34,794 nt of DNA from a virus: positions 1 to 34,794 of the IMG/VR virus record IMGVR_UViG_3300024505_000155. One strand, 5' to 3'. The notes below the pieces were generated by a model. It was not told the DNA's origin. It saw only the letters and a list, made by a program, of their open reading frames with translations, and ran no database searches. Positions within the stretch are counted from its first letter, which is position 1. Each line of letters begins with the position of its first letter. Shown one piece after another: positions 1 to 5,454 of the stretch. The translations under genes were made by a program, and so were the position numbers.

Positions 1-141
1 TTCAATCTTTTCTTCTGCTGATAGGCATGCCCATAAGTAACCCATAACATATGCGTTACCACTATCTTCGCTATCATTGCGAATTGCTTTTGATAAGCGT
101 TTGATTTGCTGAAGTATCTTCATACTTGTATCTATATCCAT
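1..141 (-). CDS. Partial gene, N-terminus of a small hypothetical protein
   Basis: An open frame begins with ATG at 141 and runs off the left edge without a stop, giving 47 residues that start MDIDTSMKILQQ. I do not recognise it. The visible part is helical-looking, with a basic stretch (QIKRLSKAIR) followed by an acidic patch and a Trp/Cys-containing segment. Its ATG overlaps the TAA of the upstream transglycosylase gene (TAATG), so the two are probably translationally coupled and belong to the same leftward operon. The 3' end and any fold are outside the window. Confidence 0.6.
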   Translation of the reverse strand, partial: MDIDTSMKILQQIKRLSKAIRNDSEDSGNAYVMGYLWACLSAEEKIE

Positions 142-590
142 TAGTACCAACCTCTCTTCTTCCAGTGCTGCCAAGCAACTGATGGCTTTCCGTATCGGTG
201 CGATATGTACGACAGCCCCTTCTCAATTTGGAGAGGGGCTGGAGTGCCAGGCTTAGTCTTTAGTACCTGTGCAATTCCATATGCAGTAGACCAAGGGTTA
301 TCTGCAACATGATTCCATGCTGATTCTTTACCCCATAATTGGTTGAGTGCATACCATTCAGACTTGCTCCAATGTGGATAGTAGATAGACATATATCCAC
401 GAGCATATACTTTGGACATTGATGATGTCCATTGTTTTGGTTTGTTGTCATAGCATTCAAGCACAATTGTTTGATACATCTTGTGTTCCATGCCTTTGAT
501 ATATGACTTAACTGGTGTGCCAATTAAGCCAGCAAATGCAAGTAAAGTTACACTAATAATAATCTGGTACTTTTTGACGGCTGTAAACAT
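141..590 (-). CDS. Membrane-anchored lytic transglycosylase-like muralytic protein
   Basis: This 149-aa protein has a short basic N-terminus and one hydrophobic segment (about residues 8-25), then an SLT-like lysozyme-fold domain. The putative catalytic Glu is E89 in WGKESAWN, followed by the AYGIAQV segment (103-109) and a C-terminal YISHRYGKPSVAWQHW-type ending, the usual order in actinobacterial and actinophage transglycosylases. Such enzymes cleave the glycan strand of peptidoglycan without hydrolysis. The anchor suggests action at the outer membrane face, or a virion- or lysis-associated role. An AGGAGG ribosome site lies just upstream of the ATG. It sits in the leftward arm of tiny genes, far from the M15-like endolysin at 29912-30358, so it may not be the main lysis enzyme. 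Confidence 0.75.
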   Translation of the reverse strand: MFTAVKKYQIIISVTLLAFAGLIGTPVKSYIKGMEHKMYQTIVLECYDNKPKQWTSSMSKVYARGYMSIYYPHWSKSEWYALNQLWGKESAWNHVADNPWSTAYGIAQVLKTKPGTPAPLQIEKGLSYISHRYGKPSVAWQHWKKRGWY

Positions 591-597
591 AGCCCTC

Positions 598-735
598 CTA
601 GTCTGCGTAGATTACATCATATGGTTCATCTGGTTCTGGATTACTGCATACACATTCCCATATAAAGCAACCACATTCATCACATTCTTTGTTCTTACCG
701 AAGGCTGCATCATCTTCGAATCGTGGCTCACTCAT
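598..735 (-). CDS. Small Cys-rich acidic protein, probable zinc binder
   Basis: This is a 45-aa ORF starting MSEPRFEDDAAFG. It has five cysteines arranged C-x2-C-x-C then C-x3-C (ECDECGCFIW, ECVC) and an acidic Pro-rich tail. The Cys pattern suggests a small zinc ribbon or knuckle; no specific function can be assigned. Its start overlaps the end of the 728-904 gene by 8 bases, and the AGGAGG ribosome site of the next gene follows its stop. Both junctions are typical of a compact phage operon, and this supports it as a real gene despite its size. Confidence 0.6.
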   Translation of the reverse strand: MSEPRFEDDAAFGKNKECDECGCFIWECVCSNPEPDEPYDVIYAD

Positions 736-904
736 TTGTAGTTGTCCTTTCGTCTACTATTTCTGATTTCTCTCTAACTGGAATACCTCTATTGATTAGA
801 TATGCACGATAAAGTTCTTCGTATTCATCATGGTATTTGTTGGCAAGAAAGCGTCTGGCATATGATGACGCTGCAACTCTAACGCTATTATATTTACTGG
901 TCAT
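728..904 (-). CDS. Small hypothetical protein, 58 aa, basic helical
   Basis: The ORF starts MTSKYNSVRVAASSYARRFL and continues with a Tyr/Glu-rich helical segment (KYHDEYEELYRAYLINRGI). Short proteins with a similar YRAYLINRGI-type segment look familiar from actinophage early regions, but I know of no function. Its ATG overlaps the TGA of the upstream gene (ATGA at 901-904), and its own end overlaps the next gene by 8 bases. This chain of overlaps is the main evidence that it is coding. It could be a small DNA- or protein-binding factor; nothing in the sequence decides this. Confidence 0.6.
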   Translation of the reverse strand: MTSKYNSVRVAASSYARRFLANKYHDEYEELYRAYLINRGIPVREKSEIVDERTTTNE

Positions 905-1134
905 ACTTTCTCCTTGTGTAGTTTCCAGAATGCTGCATCTGTTGTTACTGTTACTTCTAATTCTACATCAGGATATACAGATAGTAAATGGTCTAGGGCT
1001 TCACCTGCAGAATTGTATCCTGAATATTCTGATGAATGTCCCACGGCTGGATAGACTCTGGCATCCCAGCAGTTTTTGTTACTATCACTGTAATGGAATT
1101 GCACACATTCCATTTCCCAAATTTCAACCTTCAT
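901..1134 (-). CDS. Hypothetical protein, 77 aa
   Basis: I place the start at the ATG at 1134 (MKVEIWEMECVQFHY), because it overlaps the TGA of the upstream gene in an ATGA junction; an ATG five codons upstream is possible but less economical. The protein is Trp- and Cys-containing, mixed alpha/beta in character, with an HSSEYSGYNSAGEALDHLL segment suggesting a small folded domain. No motif identifies a function. It is part of the coupled chain of leftward genes between 141 and 2002. Confidence 0.6.
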   Translation of the reverse strand: MKVEIWEMECVQFHYSDSNKNCWDARVYPAVGHSSEYSGYNSAGEALDHLLSVYPDVELEVTVTTDAAFWKLHKEKV

Positions 1135-1346
1135 ATAAATACGCTCCAATACTTCATCTGTCTTGTTGTGTCTGCTAGATAGCGAGCAACATCTGAATGT
1201 GCTGTTTCATTATAAAAGTATTTTGTTTTATTATCAACTACTACTTTCATAAAGATGGTGTCATTCTCATCTATATCTATAGATACTCTGTCGTCTTCAT
1301 AGTATCTAAACCATTTGGCTGTGTTAACTGGTGGGTGTTTAGCCAT
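1131..1346 (-). CDS. Hypothetical protein, 71 aa, acidic
   Basis: The ORF begins MAKHPPVNTAKWFRYYEDD and contains a beta-rich central part (VSIDIDENDTIFMKVVV) followed by NKTKYFYNETAHSDVARYL. It has no recognisable catalytic motif. Its ATG overlaps the TAA of the upstream gene (TAATG at 1344-1348) and its TGA overlaps the ATG of the downstream gene. It resembles a small single-domain phage protein of unknown role. Confidence 0.6.
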   Translation of the reverse strand: MAKHPPVNTAKWFRYYEDDRVSIDIDENDTIFMKVVVDNKTKYFYNETAHSDVARYLADTTRQMKYWSVFI

Positions 1347-1576
1347 TACTCTTGCTGCCCTCTCATTTGTATCTGAAATTCTACCATTGCTACGACATCT
1401 TCATGTCCTAGTATGGCATCTTCTTCAGTGTGATACCGTGCTTGATAGTTAGATAACGAATCGTTATCGTCATCAATAAATATCATAGTCTCATATGCTT
1501 CTCCACCATAAGGATATGGTAATTGCACTGTTGAAATTGTATAGTTTTCTATATCTGTTTTAATATCTAATGTCAT
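1346..1576 (-). CDS. Hypothetical protein, 76 aa, acidic
   Basis: I choose the ATG at 1576 (MTLDIKTDIENYTISTVQL), because a TTAGGAAAC ribosome-site-like sequence precedes it. Longer in-frame starts would overlap the upstream gene by more than 60 bases. The protein is acidic, with a run of Asp residues (FIDDDNDSLSNYQARY) and a C-terminal helix (HEDVVAMVEFQIQM). Function unknown. It is coupled to the next gene by a TAATG overlap. Confidence 0.55.
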   Translation of the reverse strand: MTLDIKTDIENYTISTVQLPYPYGGEAYETMIFIDDDNDSLSNYQARYHTEEDAILGHEDVVAMVEFQIQMRGQQE

Positions 1577-1595
1577 TTTGTTTCCTAACATAAAG

Positions 1596-1823
1596 TTATA
1601 ATGATTCAACGAAAGCAATTGCTTCTCGTCTAAAGCGAAAGCCATCTTTGTAATCAAGTGTTATTAAGTCAAGTACTGCCCAGTTCTGTGCATTATAACT
1701 TGAACCTATAATACGTGTGCTTACATAGTATCTATTACATGGACTAACAATTCCATTGTAAGTACTAAATGAGTGTGGCAATTTATCATATTGTACTTTA
1801 CTCCATCTAGTTTTTTTGTTCAT
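1596..1823 (-). CDS. Hypothetical protein, 75 aa
   Basis: The ORF starts MNKKTRWSKVQYDKLPHSFS and has a beta-sheet-like body with a single Cys, ending FRREAIAFVESL. I see no family motif. Its ATG lies inside the stop of the upstream membrane-protein gene (TAATG at 1821-1825), so the two are probably translated in tandem. The gap of about 20 bases to the next gene holds that gene's ribosome site. Confidence 0.55.
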   Translation of the reverse strand: MNKKTRWSKVQYDKLPHSFSTYNGIVSPCNRYYVSTRIIGSSYNAQNWAVLDLITLDYKDGFRFRREAIAFVESL

Positions 1824-2002
1824 TAAAATGGTCGTTCTACGTGGCTATACATGCAGTTGTCTCTGTATTCTTTGAAGCGCTCTCTAGTTCTGCGCTCCTG
1901 TTTAATTAGAACATGATTAGCAAACAGTAGTATGCCTACTGTTGATAGCATTACTGTAGATGCAATGATGATAGCAATCATATCTATCCAAGATAGAATC
2001 AT
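1823..2002 (-). CDS. Small single-span membrane protein, 59 aa
   Basis: This ORF starts MILSWIDMIAII and has one long hydrophobic segment (residues about 3-29), followed by a basic and acidic helix (LIKQERRTRERFKEYRD). That layout suggests an N-out/C-in bitopic inner-membrane protein. An AAAGGAG ribosome site sits about 9 bases upstream of the ATG. It is the first gene after the promoter-like box at 2033-2050 and so probably heads the leftward unit that ends beyond the left edge. It could be a small holin- or superinfection-type protein, but nothing specific shows this. Confidence 0.6.
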   Translation of the reverse strand: MILSWIDMIAIIIASTVMLSTVGILLFANHVLIKQERRTRERFKEYRDNCMYSHVERPF

Positions 2003-2032
2003 ATTGGTTTCTCCTTTTAAATATAAAGATTA

Positions 2033-2050
2033 ACTTGTATATATCAGTTA
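2033..2050 (-). promoter_or_regulatory. Repeated promoter-like box, copy 1
   Basis: Read on the minus strand, this 18-base element is TAACTGATATATACAAGT. It lies about 30 bases upstream of the start of the 1823-2002 gene. A near-identical copy (one base different) lies at 4221-4238 in front of the other leftward unit, and a weaker copy (13 of 18 bases) lies at 5572-5589. The TATATA core could be a -10 region; no convincing -35 is seen at ideal spacing. It may equally be an operator. Confidence 0.45.
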
Positions 2051-2064
2051 AGTTTATTACTTAA

Positions 2065-2111
2065 TCAAATAAAAAGAAAGGGAGTGAGTAGCCTGGTAAC
2101 TACCCACTCCC
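2065..2111 (-). terminator. Intrinsic terminator of the SSB-like gene
   Basis: Bases 2080-2111 form a stem of GGGAGTG and GTAG paired with CTAC and CACTCCC, with one A-C mismatch and an 8-base loop. On the minus strand it is followed directly by a T-rich run (TTTCTTTTTATTTG). It lies just downstream of the stop of the 2118-2465 gene and just upstream of the promoter-like box at 2033-2050, so it separates two leftward transcription units. Confidence 0.8.
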
Positions 2112-2117
2112 TAACTA

Positions 2118-2465
2118 TTATACGTGTACTTCTACAGAATGTACTTCAACCTGTGGAAATGGAGCACGACGTTTGCTTTCGTCAATATTTTGACGACGGT
2201 CAAACTTAGTAACTAAGCGACCAGTAACTGTAACAGGTAGTGAAATCTCTGTACCTGCTTTGGCTGTACCAAGAATTTCTGCAATTGTAGAATCATCTAG
2301 AGCGATAATATTCATACCAACTACATAGATTTTACGGTCAGCAGTTCCATCTGAAGTACGACTTACATCACGTTGGTCAAGCCAACCTGTAAGTAGAGTT
2401 CCAGTTGCATTCTTATATGTCTTTATATTCTTGATAGTACCTGTGATACTTACTTCGTTTTTCAT
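2118..2465 (-). CDS. Putative OB-fold / SSB-like protein
   Basis: This 115-aa protein starts MKNEVSITGTIKNIKTYKN. It has alternating beta strands and ends in a VTVTGRLVTKFDRR...PQVEVHSVEVHV pattern, like the last strands of single-stranded-DNA-binding OB folds. The family resemblance is weak and based on strand pattern only. If correct, it would coat ssDNA during replication or recombination. No acidic SSB C-terminal tail is visible. It has its own terminator downstream (2065-2111) and a strong hairpin upstream (2521-2547), so its level is probably set independently. A TTAGTT/AAGAGAGAGAG-type purine stretch precedes the ATG. Confidence 0.45.
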   Translation of the reverse strand: MKNEVSITGTIKNIKTYKNATGTLLTGWLDQRDVSRTSDGTADRKIYVVGMNIIALDDSTIAEILGTAKAGTEISLPVTVTGRLVTKFDRRQNIDESKRRAPFPQVEVHSVEVHV

Positions 2466-2520
2466 TTGTCTTACTCTCTCTCTTGATTAGTTTCTGATTA
2501 GTTTATTTACTTGTTGGCTG

Positions 2521-2547
2521 GTAGCCCAGCCGAAGGCACTGGGCTAC
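2521..2547 (-). other. Strong intercistronic hairpin
   Basis: A perfect 9-bp stem, GTAGCCCAG with CTGGGCTAC, encloses a 9-base loop (TGCCTTCGG on the minus strand, containing UUCG). It lies between the 2561-2884 and 2118-2465 genes. There is no T-run after it, so it is not a standard intrinsic terminator. It could be an RNA-processing or mRNA-stability element, or a factor-dependent pause site. Confidence 0.6.
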
Positions 2548-2560
2548 CTGCCTATTTATT

Positions 2561-2884
2561 TTATTCAGTTATATCATATGACAACCAACCATTACAGAAT
2601 TTATCTATAGTTTTTGGATGCCAATTACTAAGGTCATAGTGTGAAAAGAATTTAGCCATTAATTTATGACCACACTTATGACATAAATGAAATTCAAACT
2701 CTTTACTATTAGGATTCATTGTATCAACATACTCATTGTATCCACCTTCAACTCGGAAATTGAGCATATTCTCAAACGTACCATAATATTTATCAGCATA
2801 TACTATGAGATTACATGAATCGCAGCGTTGACTGAGATTAGCATTGGTTTCGATAATCTCAGCACGTGTTGGTTTACGAGGCAT
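2561..2884 (-). CDS. Hypothetical zinc-binding protein, 107 aa
   Basis: The protein starts MPRKPTRAEIIETNANLSQ. It has two cysteine pairs, CDSC (about residues 21-24) and CHKCGH (about 68-73), spaced as in a zinc ribbon with a long insertion rich in aromatic residues. No enzymatic motif follows. It directly abuts the upstream 2885-3427 gene, which also has Cys pairs at both ends, so the two may act together. The role is unknown; nucleic-acid or protein binding is the usual use of such ribbons. Confidence 0.6.
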   Translation of the reverse strand: MPRKPTRAEIIETNANLSQRCDSCNLIVYADKYYGTFENMLNFRVEGGYNEYVDTMNPNSKEFEFHLCHKCGHKLMAKFFSHYDLSNWHPKTIDKFCNGWLSYDITE

Positions 2885-3427
2885 TTATTTCACCAACTTT
2901 CTTACATTTTGTTCTAGTGGTTTATCACAATCTGTGCAATTAGGAAAGATTTTAGGAGTCAGTAAGTGGCACCACATACATTCAATTTCTCGATTGCGTT
3001 GACGTTCGTCATCTAATTCCCATAGTTCATCATATACACCACCATCAATTAATTGCACAATTGGTGGTAAGAATTCATTGCGTGTTAGCGGTTCATCTTC
3101 ATCTATAAACTTAACTGATAACTCAATTAGTTTACAATCATCACTCCACTTTTCAAACATGATGGCTCGTTTACGCGGTGGTGCAATATAGGTTTGTGAT
3201 GAGACCCAATCACTACCATTAGGTTCATCTATGTCTACCGACATACCTTTACCTTCACCTAACCTATCATCTTCATGTAGATTCCATGCATTTCTGGTGG
3301 ACTTGGCTTCATCTGTTTCTATACATTCTTGGCACTTGCCTACTGGTAAACCTTCAGCAGAATCTCTAGCGATAATCATACATTCATAGCATTCGTTTGT
3401 TATTGATATACCAACTGATTCAGTCAC
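2885..3427 (-). CDS. Hypothetical protein with terminal Cys clusters, 180 aa
   Basis: The protein begins MTESVGISITNECYECMI and carries C-x2-C pairs near both ends: CYEC and CQEC in the first 40 residues, CMWC and CTDC in the last 35. The middle is acidic, with no recognised domain (HEDDRLGEGKGMSVDIDEP, then a hydrophobic stretch). The four pairs could form one or two zinc sites. It is followed immediately by the 2561-2884 gene and preceded by the 3458-3485 hairpin. Function unknown. Confidence 0.6.
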   Translation of the reverse strand: MTESVGISITNECYECMIIARDSAEGLPVGKCQECIETDEAKSTRNAWNLHEDDRLGEGKGMSVDIDEPNGSDWVSSQTYIAPPRKRAIMFEKWSDDCKLIELSVKFIDEDEPLTRNEFLPPIVQLIDGGVYDELWELDDERQRNREIECMWCHLLTPKIFPNCTDCDKPLEQNVRKLVK

Positions 3428-3457
3428 TTGCTTTCTCCTTTTCTGTACTTTATGTGA

Positions 3458-3485
3458 AGTCTGCTATCGCTTGCCGTAGCAGACT
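3458..3485 (-). other. Intercistronic hairpin
   Basis: A perfect 9-bp stem, AGTCTGCTA with TAGCAGACT, encloses a 10-base loop between the NADAR gene and the 2885-3427 gene. No T-run follows on the minus strand. The stem contains the AGTCTG/CAGACT word that is also repeated upstream of the terminase gene. Likely an mRNA stability, processing or attenuation element. Confidence 0.55.
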
Positions 3486-3493
3486 GAACTACT

Positions 3494-3907
3494 TTATTGT
3501 TCTTCATCTCTAATCCACATAAGCAATTTACCTAAGTGGTTTTCACCTTTACCATTGCAGACACCCCAGAAAGTATCTCCCCAGGTATTGCCTTCAACTA
3601 TTTGTTCGTCACCTGTAGCCATTAACTTGGCATTTAACTCAGGGTTTTGAGCAAATTTGGCTCGTAATACGGTAAGCATATAACTTAATTTAGTTTCATT
3701 CCAATCATTAATTAAAGTTATACGCTTACCTAATTGCTTAGCCTCAACTCCAGATAGGTTAGAGAACTTATCCATATCAGGTAAGTATTTACATTTACCA
3801 GCCTGGAATGCGGCTTCAGCATTTCTATACCGTTTGCCATATACAACAACAGGACTTTCATAGAAGTTAGAAAGCCATGCATATTCACCACGAAATGAAG
3901 TTATCAT
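3494..3907 (-). CDS. NADAR-domain protein (YbiA-like)
   Basis: I start this at the ATG at 3907 (MITSFRGEYAWLSNFY), just after the upstream gene's stop. An in-frame longer start exists, but it would run through the zinc-finger gene. The 137-aa protein is a full-length NADAR domain: FRGEYAWLSNFYESPV (5-20), the E31 AAFQAGK helix, an AKQLGK turn (56-61), and the C-terminal EGNTWGDTFWGVCNGKGENHLGK block. NADAR proteins act on ADP-ribose-linked N-glycosides; some reverse guanine ADP-ribosylation made by DarT1-type toxins, others belong to riboflavin or NAD metabolism. In a phage, a counter-defence or NAD-salvage role is plausible but inferred. Confidence 0.85.
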   Translation of the reverse strand: MITSFRGEYAWLSNFYESPVVVYGKRYRNAEAAFQAGKCKYLPDMDKFSNLSGVEAKQLGKRITLINDWNETKLSYMLTVLRAKFAQNPELNAKLMATGDEQIVEGNTWGDTFWGVCNGKGENHLGKLLMWIRDEEQ

Positions 3908-3911
3908 TTCT

Positions 3912-4109
3912 TTATCCTTTCCATACATCATTAAGATGCACATATTCGGTTGGACATGAACCACCCATAAAGCATGGACATGACTCACTGTCAACGAGTT
4001 TTTCTCTGTTTCGTTTACATTTTTCTTCATCTGTACAGGCGTATCCATTTTTCCATAAATCCATTGCAACGCCTTGCTTACCACATAATGAACATGTTGT
4101 TATTGACAT
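3912..4109 (-). CDS. Small zinc-finger protein, 65 aa
   Basis: The protein starts MSITTCSLCGKQGVAMDLW and has a C-x2-C pair at residues 6-9, further cysteines at about 25 and 31, and a CPCFMGGSC segment. The pattern suggests a compact zinc-binding fold. A GGATA sequence upstream of the ATG is a modest ribosome site. The gene heads the leftward unit that continues into the NADAR gene only four bases after its stop, and the promoter-like box at 4221-4238 lies upstream. Function unknown. Confidence 0.6.
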   Translation of the reverse strand: MSITTCSLCGKQGVAMDLWKNGYACTDEEKCKRNREKLVDSESCPCFMGGSCPTEYVHLNDVWKG

Positions 4110-4202
4110 GTTATATCCTTTCTTTACGTTGGGTGGAAGTTCTTACTTACGACATTAGGCGAGAACACTTCCGAAACTGCCTATGTTTCGAGTTAGTTTA
4201 AC

Positions 4203-4257
4203 GACATAACTAGGTCGTAGACTTGTATATATCGGTTATGCTGACATAACTGGGTCT
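4203..4257. promoter_or_regulatory. Operator-like cluster of direct and inverted repeats
   Basis: GACATAACTAGGTC (4203-4216) recurs with one change as GACATAACTGGGTC (4243-4256), 40 bases apart, about four helical turns. The second copy lies in a perfect inverted repeat, GTTATG-CTGA-CATAAC (4235-4250), and the first in ACGAC/GTCGT (4202-4219). The block surrounds the promoter-like box at 4221-4238, upstream of the 3912-4109 gene. The arrangement resembles paired binding sites for a dimeric regulator that could loop or occlude the promoter. No regulator is assigned. Confidence 0.45.
4221..4238 (-). promoter_or_regulatory. Repeated promoter-like box, copy 2
   Basis: Minus-strand sequence TAACCGATATATACAAGT differs by one base from the box at 2033-2050. 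It lies about 110 bases upstream of the leftward unit beginning with the 3912-4109 gene and downstream of the terminator at 4292-4322, as expected for a promoter or operator. No clear -35 hexamer is seen, so an activator or an alternative sigma factor may be needed. Confidence 0.45.
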
Positions 4258-4291
4258 CCGTACTACTATAGAAACCAGAATATCAAGCAAA

Positions 4292-4322
4292 GAAAAACCC
4301 CCTATTTCTAGGGGGCTTTTCT
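4292..4322 (-). terminator. Intrinsic terminator, possibly bidirectional
   Basis: A 7-bp stem, CCCCCTA with TAGGGGG, encloses TTTC. On the minus strand it is followed by TTTTTCTTT just after the stop of the 4328-4720 gene. On the plus strand it is followed by CTTTTCT, so it could also stop rightward transcripts. It isolates the GC-rich gene 4328-4720 from the leftward unit beginning at 4109. Confidence 0.85.
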
Positions 4323-4327
4323 AACGG

Positions 4328-4720
4328 TCAGATACCTACGGCATCTACCATGAAGACCGTTTCCCAGGTCTTATCAGGTAACTGACTGCTTCGTAACTTG
4401 CCCGAGACCGAGATTGTTGGGCGTAGCGTCGCCTTGGCGACGTTGCGCTCTCTAGTTTCAGTGCTCTCAGGCTCGCCGTCAACGAAGGCGAGGTCTCCAG
4501 CGGATGTATCTGGTTGCGCAGACTCTTTGGCAAAGTACTGCAACTCCAGGCTGTGGAAGGCATCCACTGCGTCGAAGGAGCGGAACCGTAGCGACGCTTC
4601 GAATTTGCCGCTCGCATCACGCAGAATAAGGATGCCTTTAGCGTAGGCATTGCCCTTCTTGGAGGTGCGAGTCTCGACGTATGCGAGTTCGGCGTTGTCA
4701 TAGGAGATTTGAGTGGACAT
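4328..4720 (-). CDS. Putative OB-fold / nucleic-acid-binding protein, 130 aa
   Basis: The protein starts MSTQISYDNAELAYVETRTS. It has a beta-rich N-terminal half (GNAYAKGILILRDASGKFEASLRF), an acidic linker (about 75-95) and a C-terminal strand pair (PTISVSGKLRSS...ETVFMVDAVGI). This resembles an SSB-like or other small OB-fold protein, but only by strand pattern. Codon use is rich in G/C third positions, unlike the AT-rich neighbours, which suggests recent acquisition or selection for high expression. It has its own terminator and abuts the structured region 4741-5376. Its ribosome site (AGGTTCC) is weak and could pair with the repeated GAACCTG/CAGGTTC words there. Confidence 0.5.
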   Translation of the reverse strand: MSTQISYDNAELAYVETRTSKKGNAYAKGILILRDASGKFEASLRFRSFDAVDAFHSLELQYFAKESAQPDTSAGDLAFVDGEPESTETRERNVAKATLRPTISVSGKLRSSQLPDKTWETVFMVDAVGI

Positions 4721-4740
4721 TGGAACCTGCTTTCACTTTG

Positions 4741-5376
4741 TAGTTTTCAAATTGCGCGGTTGCGCGGAACGCATGAGCGCACAGGTTCTGTAGCAAAGTC
4801 AAGGCGCTTGCGCCGTAATCAACACGCGGAGCCTGCGTAGCGTGGGGATTTGACTTGCTAACAGGTTCTGTGCGAGATTGCATGGAGCAGCACCGCAGCA
4901 TGCAGAAAACTGCATAGTAGAAAGCCGTTCCCTGTCCGCCAAATCCCATGACCGCTGAACCGCTAGTCGGGCGAGCCTCCAAGATTGGCAAGCACGGAGC
5001 AAAGGTATTCTGCGTGATGGCAAATTCGTGCTAGCGAAGGTGAGCCCTTGACTGCGTGGTGCCGACACCCTGGGTTGCGTACTCAGCAAAGAGGCAAGCC
5101 CAGATGCAGACGCTCAGACATCGCCGTAGTGCGAGCCTACTGAAACTGGTGAGCGCAGGTGCATAGCACCAGCACAACGATTGAGGTAAGGGCTGTTCGA
5201 AGCCCAGTTACCATAAGACCAGAAACGGGCATAGAACAATATACTGTCTAGTTAGAATACGCTCCCAGAAATAGGGAGGTAGTCTGCGCAGATAGAACCC
5301 AGTCAGAAGCCCAGACTAACTGTACAGGCTGTCGTCAGACTAACAGTTCTGGGGTCTAGATGACCCCAGACTGTTA
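4741..5376 (+). ncRNA. Candidate large structured noncoding RNA
   Basis: No credible protein gene lies here, yet GC is about 54 % by hand count. Nested helices cover most of it: TAGC/GCTA plus AAGTCAA/TTGACTT (4791-4802 with 4850-4860) close a junction of GGCGC-TT-GCGCC (4803-4814) and CACGC/GCGTG (4823-4844). This domain is flanked by two copies of ACAGGTTCTG. Others are TGCAG-AAAA-CTGCA (4901-4914), AGCACG/CGTGCT (4991-5032), GGTG-CCGA-CACC (5058-5069), CTGGGTTGC/GCAAGCCCAG (5070-5103), CTGGTG/CACCAG (5145-5171), GGTAA-GGGCT/AGCCC-TTACC (5185-5212), CTCCC/GGGAG (5262-5278) and a 15-bp hairpin at 5341-5376. A exceeds T (about 161 to 114) and loops are A-rich, favouring the plus strand. Boundaries and strand are uncertain. 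GOLLD and ROOL RNAs of phages are the known classes to compare. Confidence 0.55.
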
Positions 5377-5446
5377 AAACGGTGACCCAGTTAGTATGTG
5401 TATCTCTACAAAAAATATTTCTGTACAATAGTATACCCCCAGTCTG
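5281..5446. repeat. Cluster of CAGACT/AGTCTG hexamers upstream of terminase
   Basis: The word AGTCTG or its complement CAGACT occurs at 5281-5286, 5312-5317, 5336-5341, 5367-5372 and 5441-5446, with another copy at 5571-5576. Two copies extend to CAGACTAAC followed by TGT or AGT. The cluster is just upstream of the terminase gene, where packaging initiation sites and late-gene operators often lie. It could also be part of the structured RNA's 3' domain. No protein partner can be named. Confidence 0.45.
5341..5376 (+). other. Long stable hairpin at the end of the structured region
   Basis: TAACAG and TCTGGGGTC pair with GACCCCAGA and CTGTTA around a TAGAT loop, with a single bulged T: 15 base pairs in total. 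It is the most stable hairpin in the gap. Neither strand shows a T-run after it, so it is not a normal intrinsic terminator. It may mark the 3' end of the RNA by protecting or processing it, or be a protein-binding site. Confidence 0.6.
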
Positions 5447-5454
5447 ACCTGCAG

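Noticed and set aside
837-1178. Plus-strand open frame of 113 codons, Leu- and Cys-rich
   Set aside because: It runs opposite to three coupled minus-strand genes and reads like the complement of normal coding sequence; no ribosome site.
3908-4084. Longer N-terminus for the NADAR protein
   Set aside because: The extra 59 residues overlap nearly the whole zinc-finger gene in another frame, while NADAR homology starts at the internal ATG at 3907.
4698-5089. Two overlapping minus-strand open frames (about 97 and 96 codons) in the GC-rich gap
   Set aside because: Their products are Cys/Arg/Ser-rich without fold-like pattern, they overlap each other and an established gene start, and the region is better explained by paired RNA helices.
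5185-5212. GGGCT-GTTCGA-AGCCC arm resembling the T-arm and 3' end of a tRNA or tmRNA
   Set aside because: The loop has six bases instead of seven with the standard TTC-A arrangement, and no matching D and anticodon arms or CCA-end partner are present. I keep it as one hairpin of the structured region.
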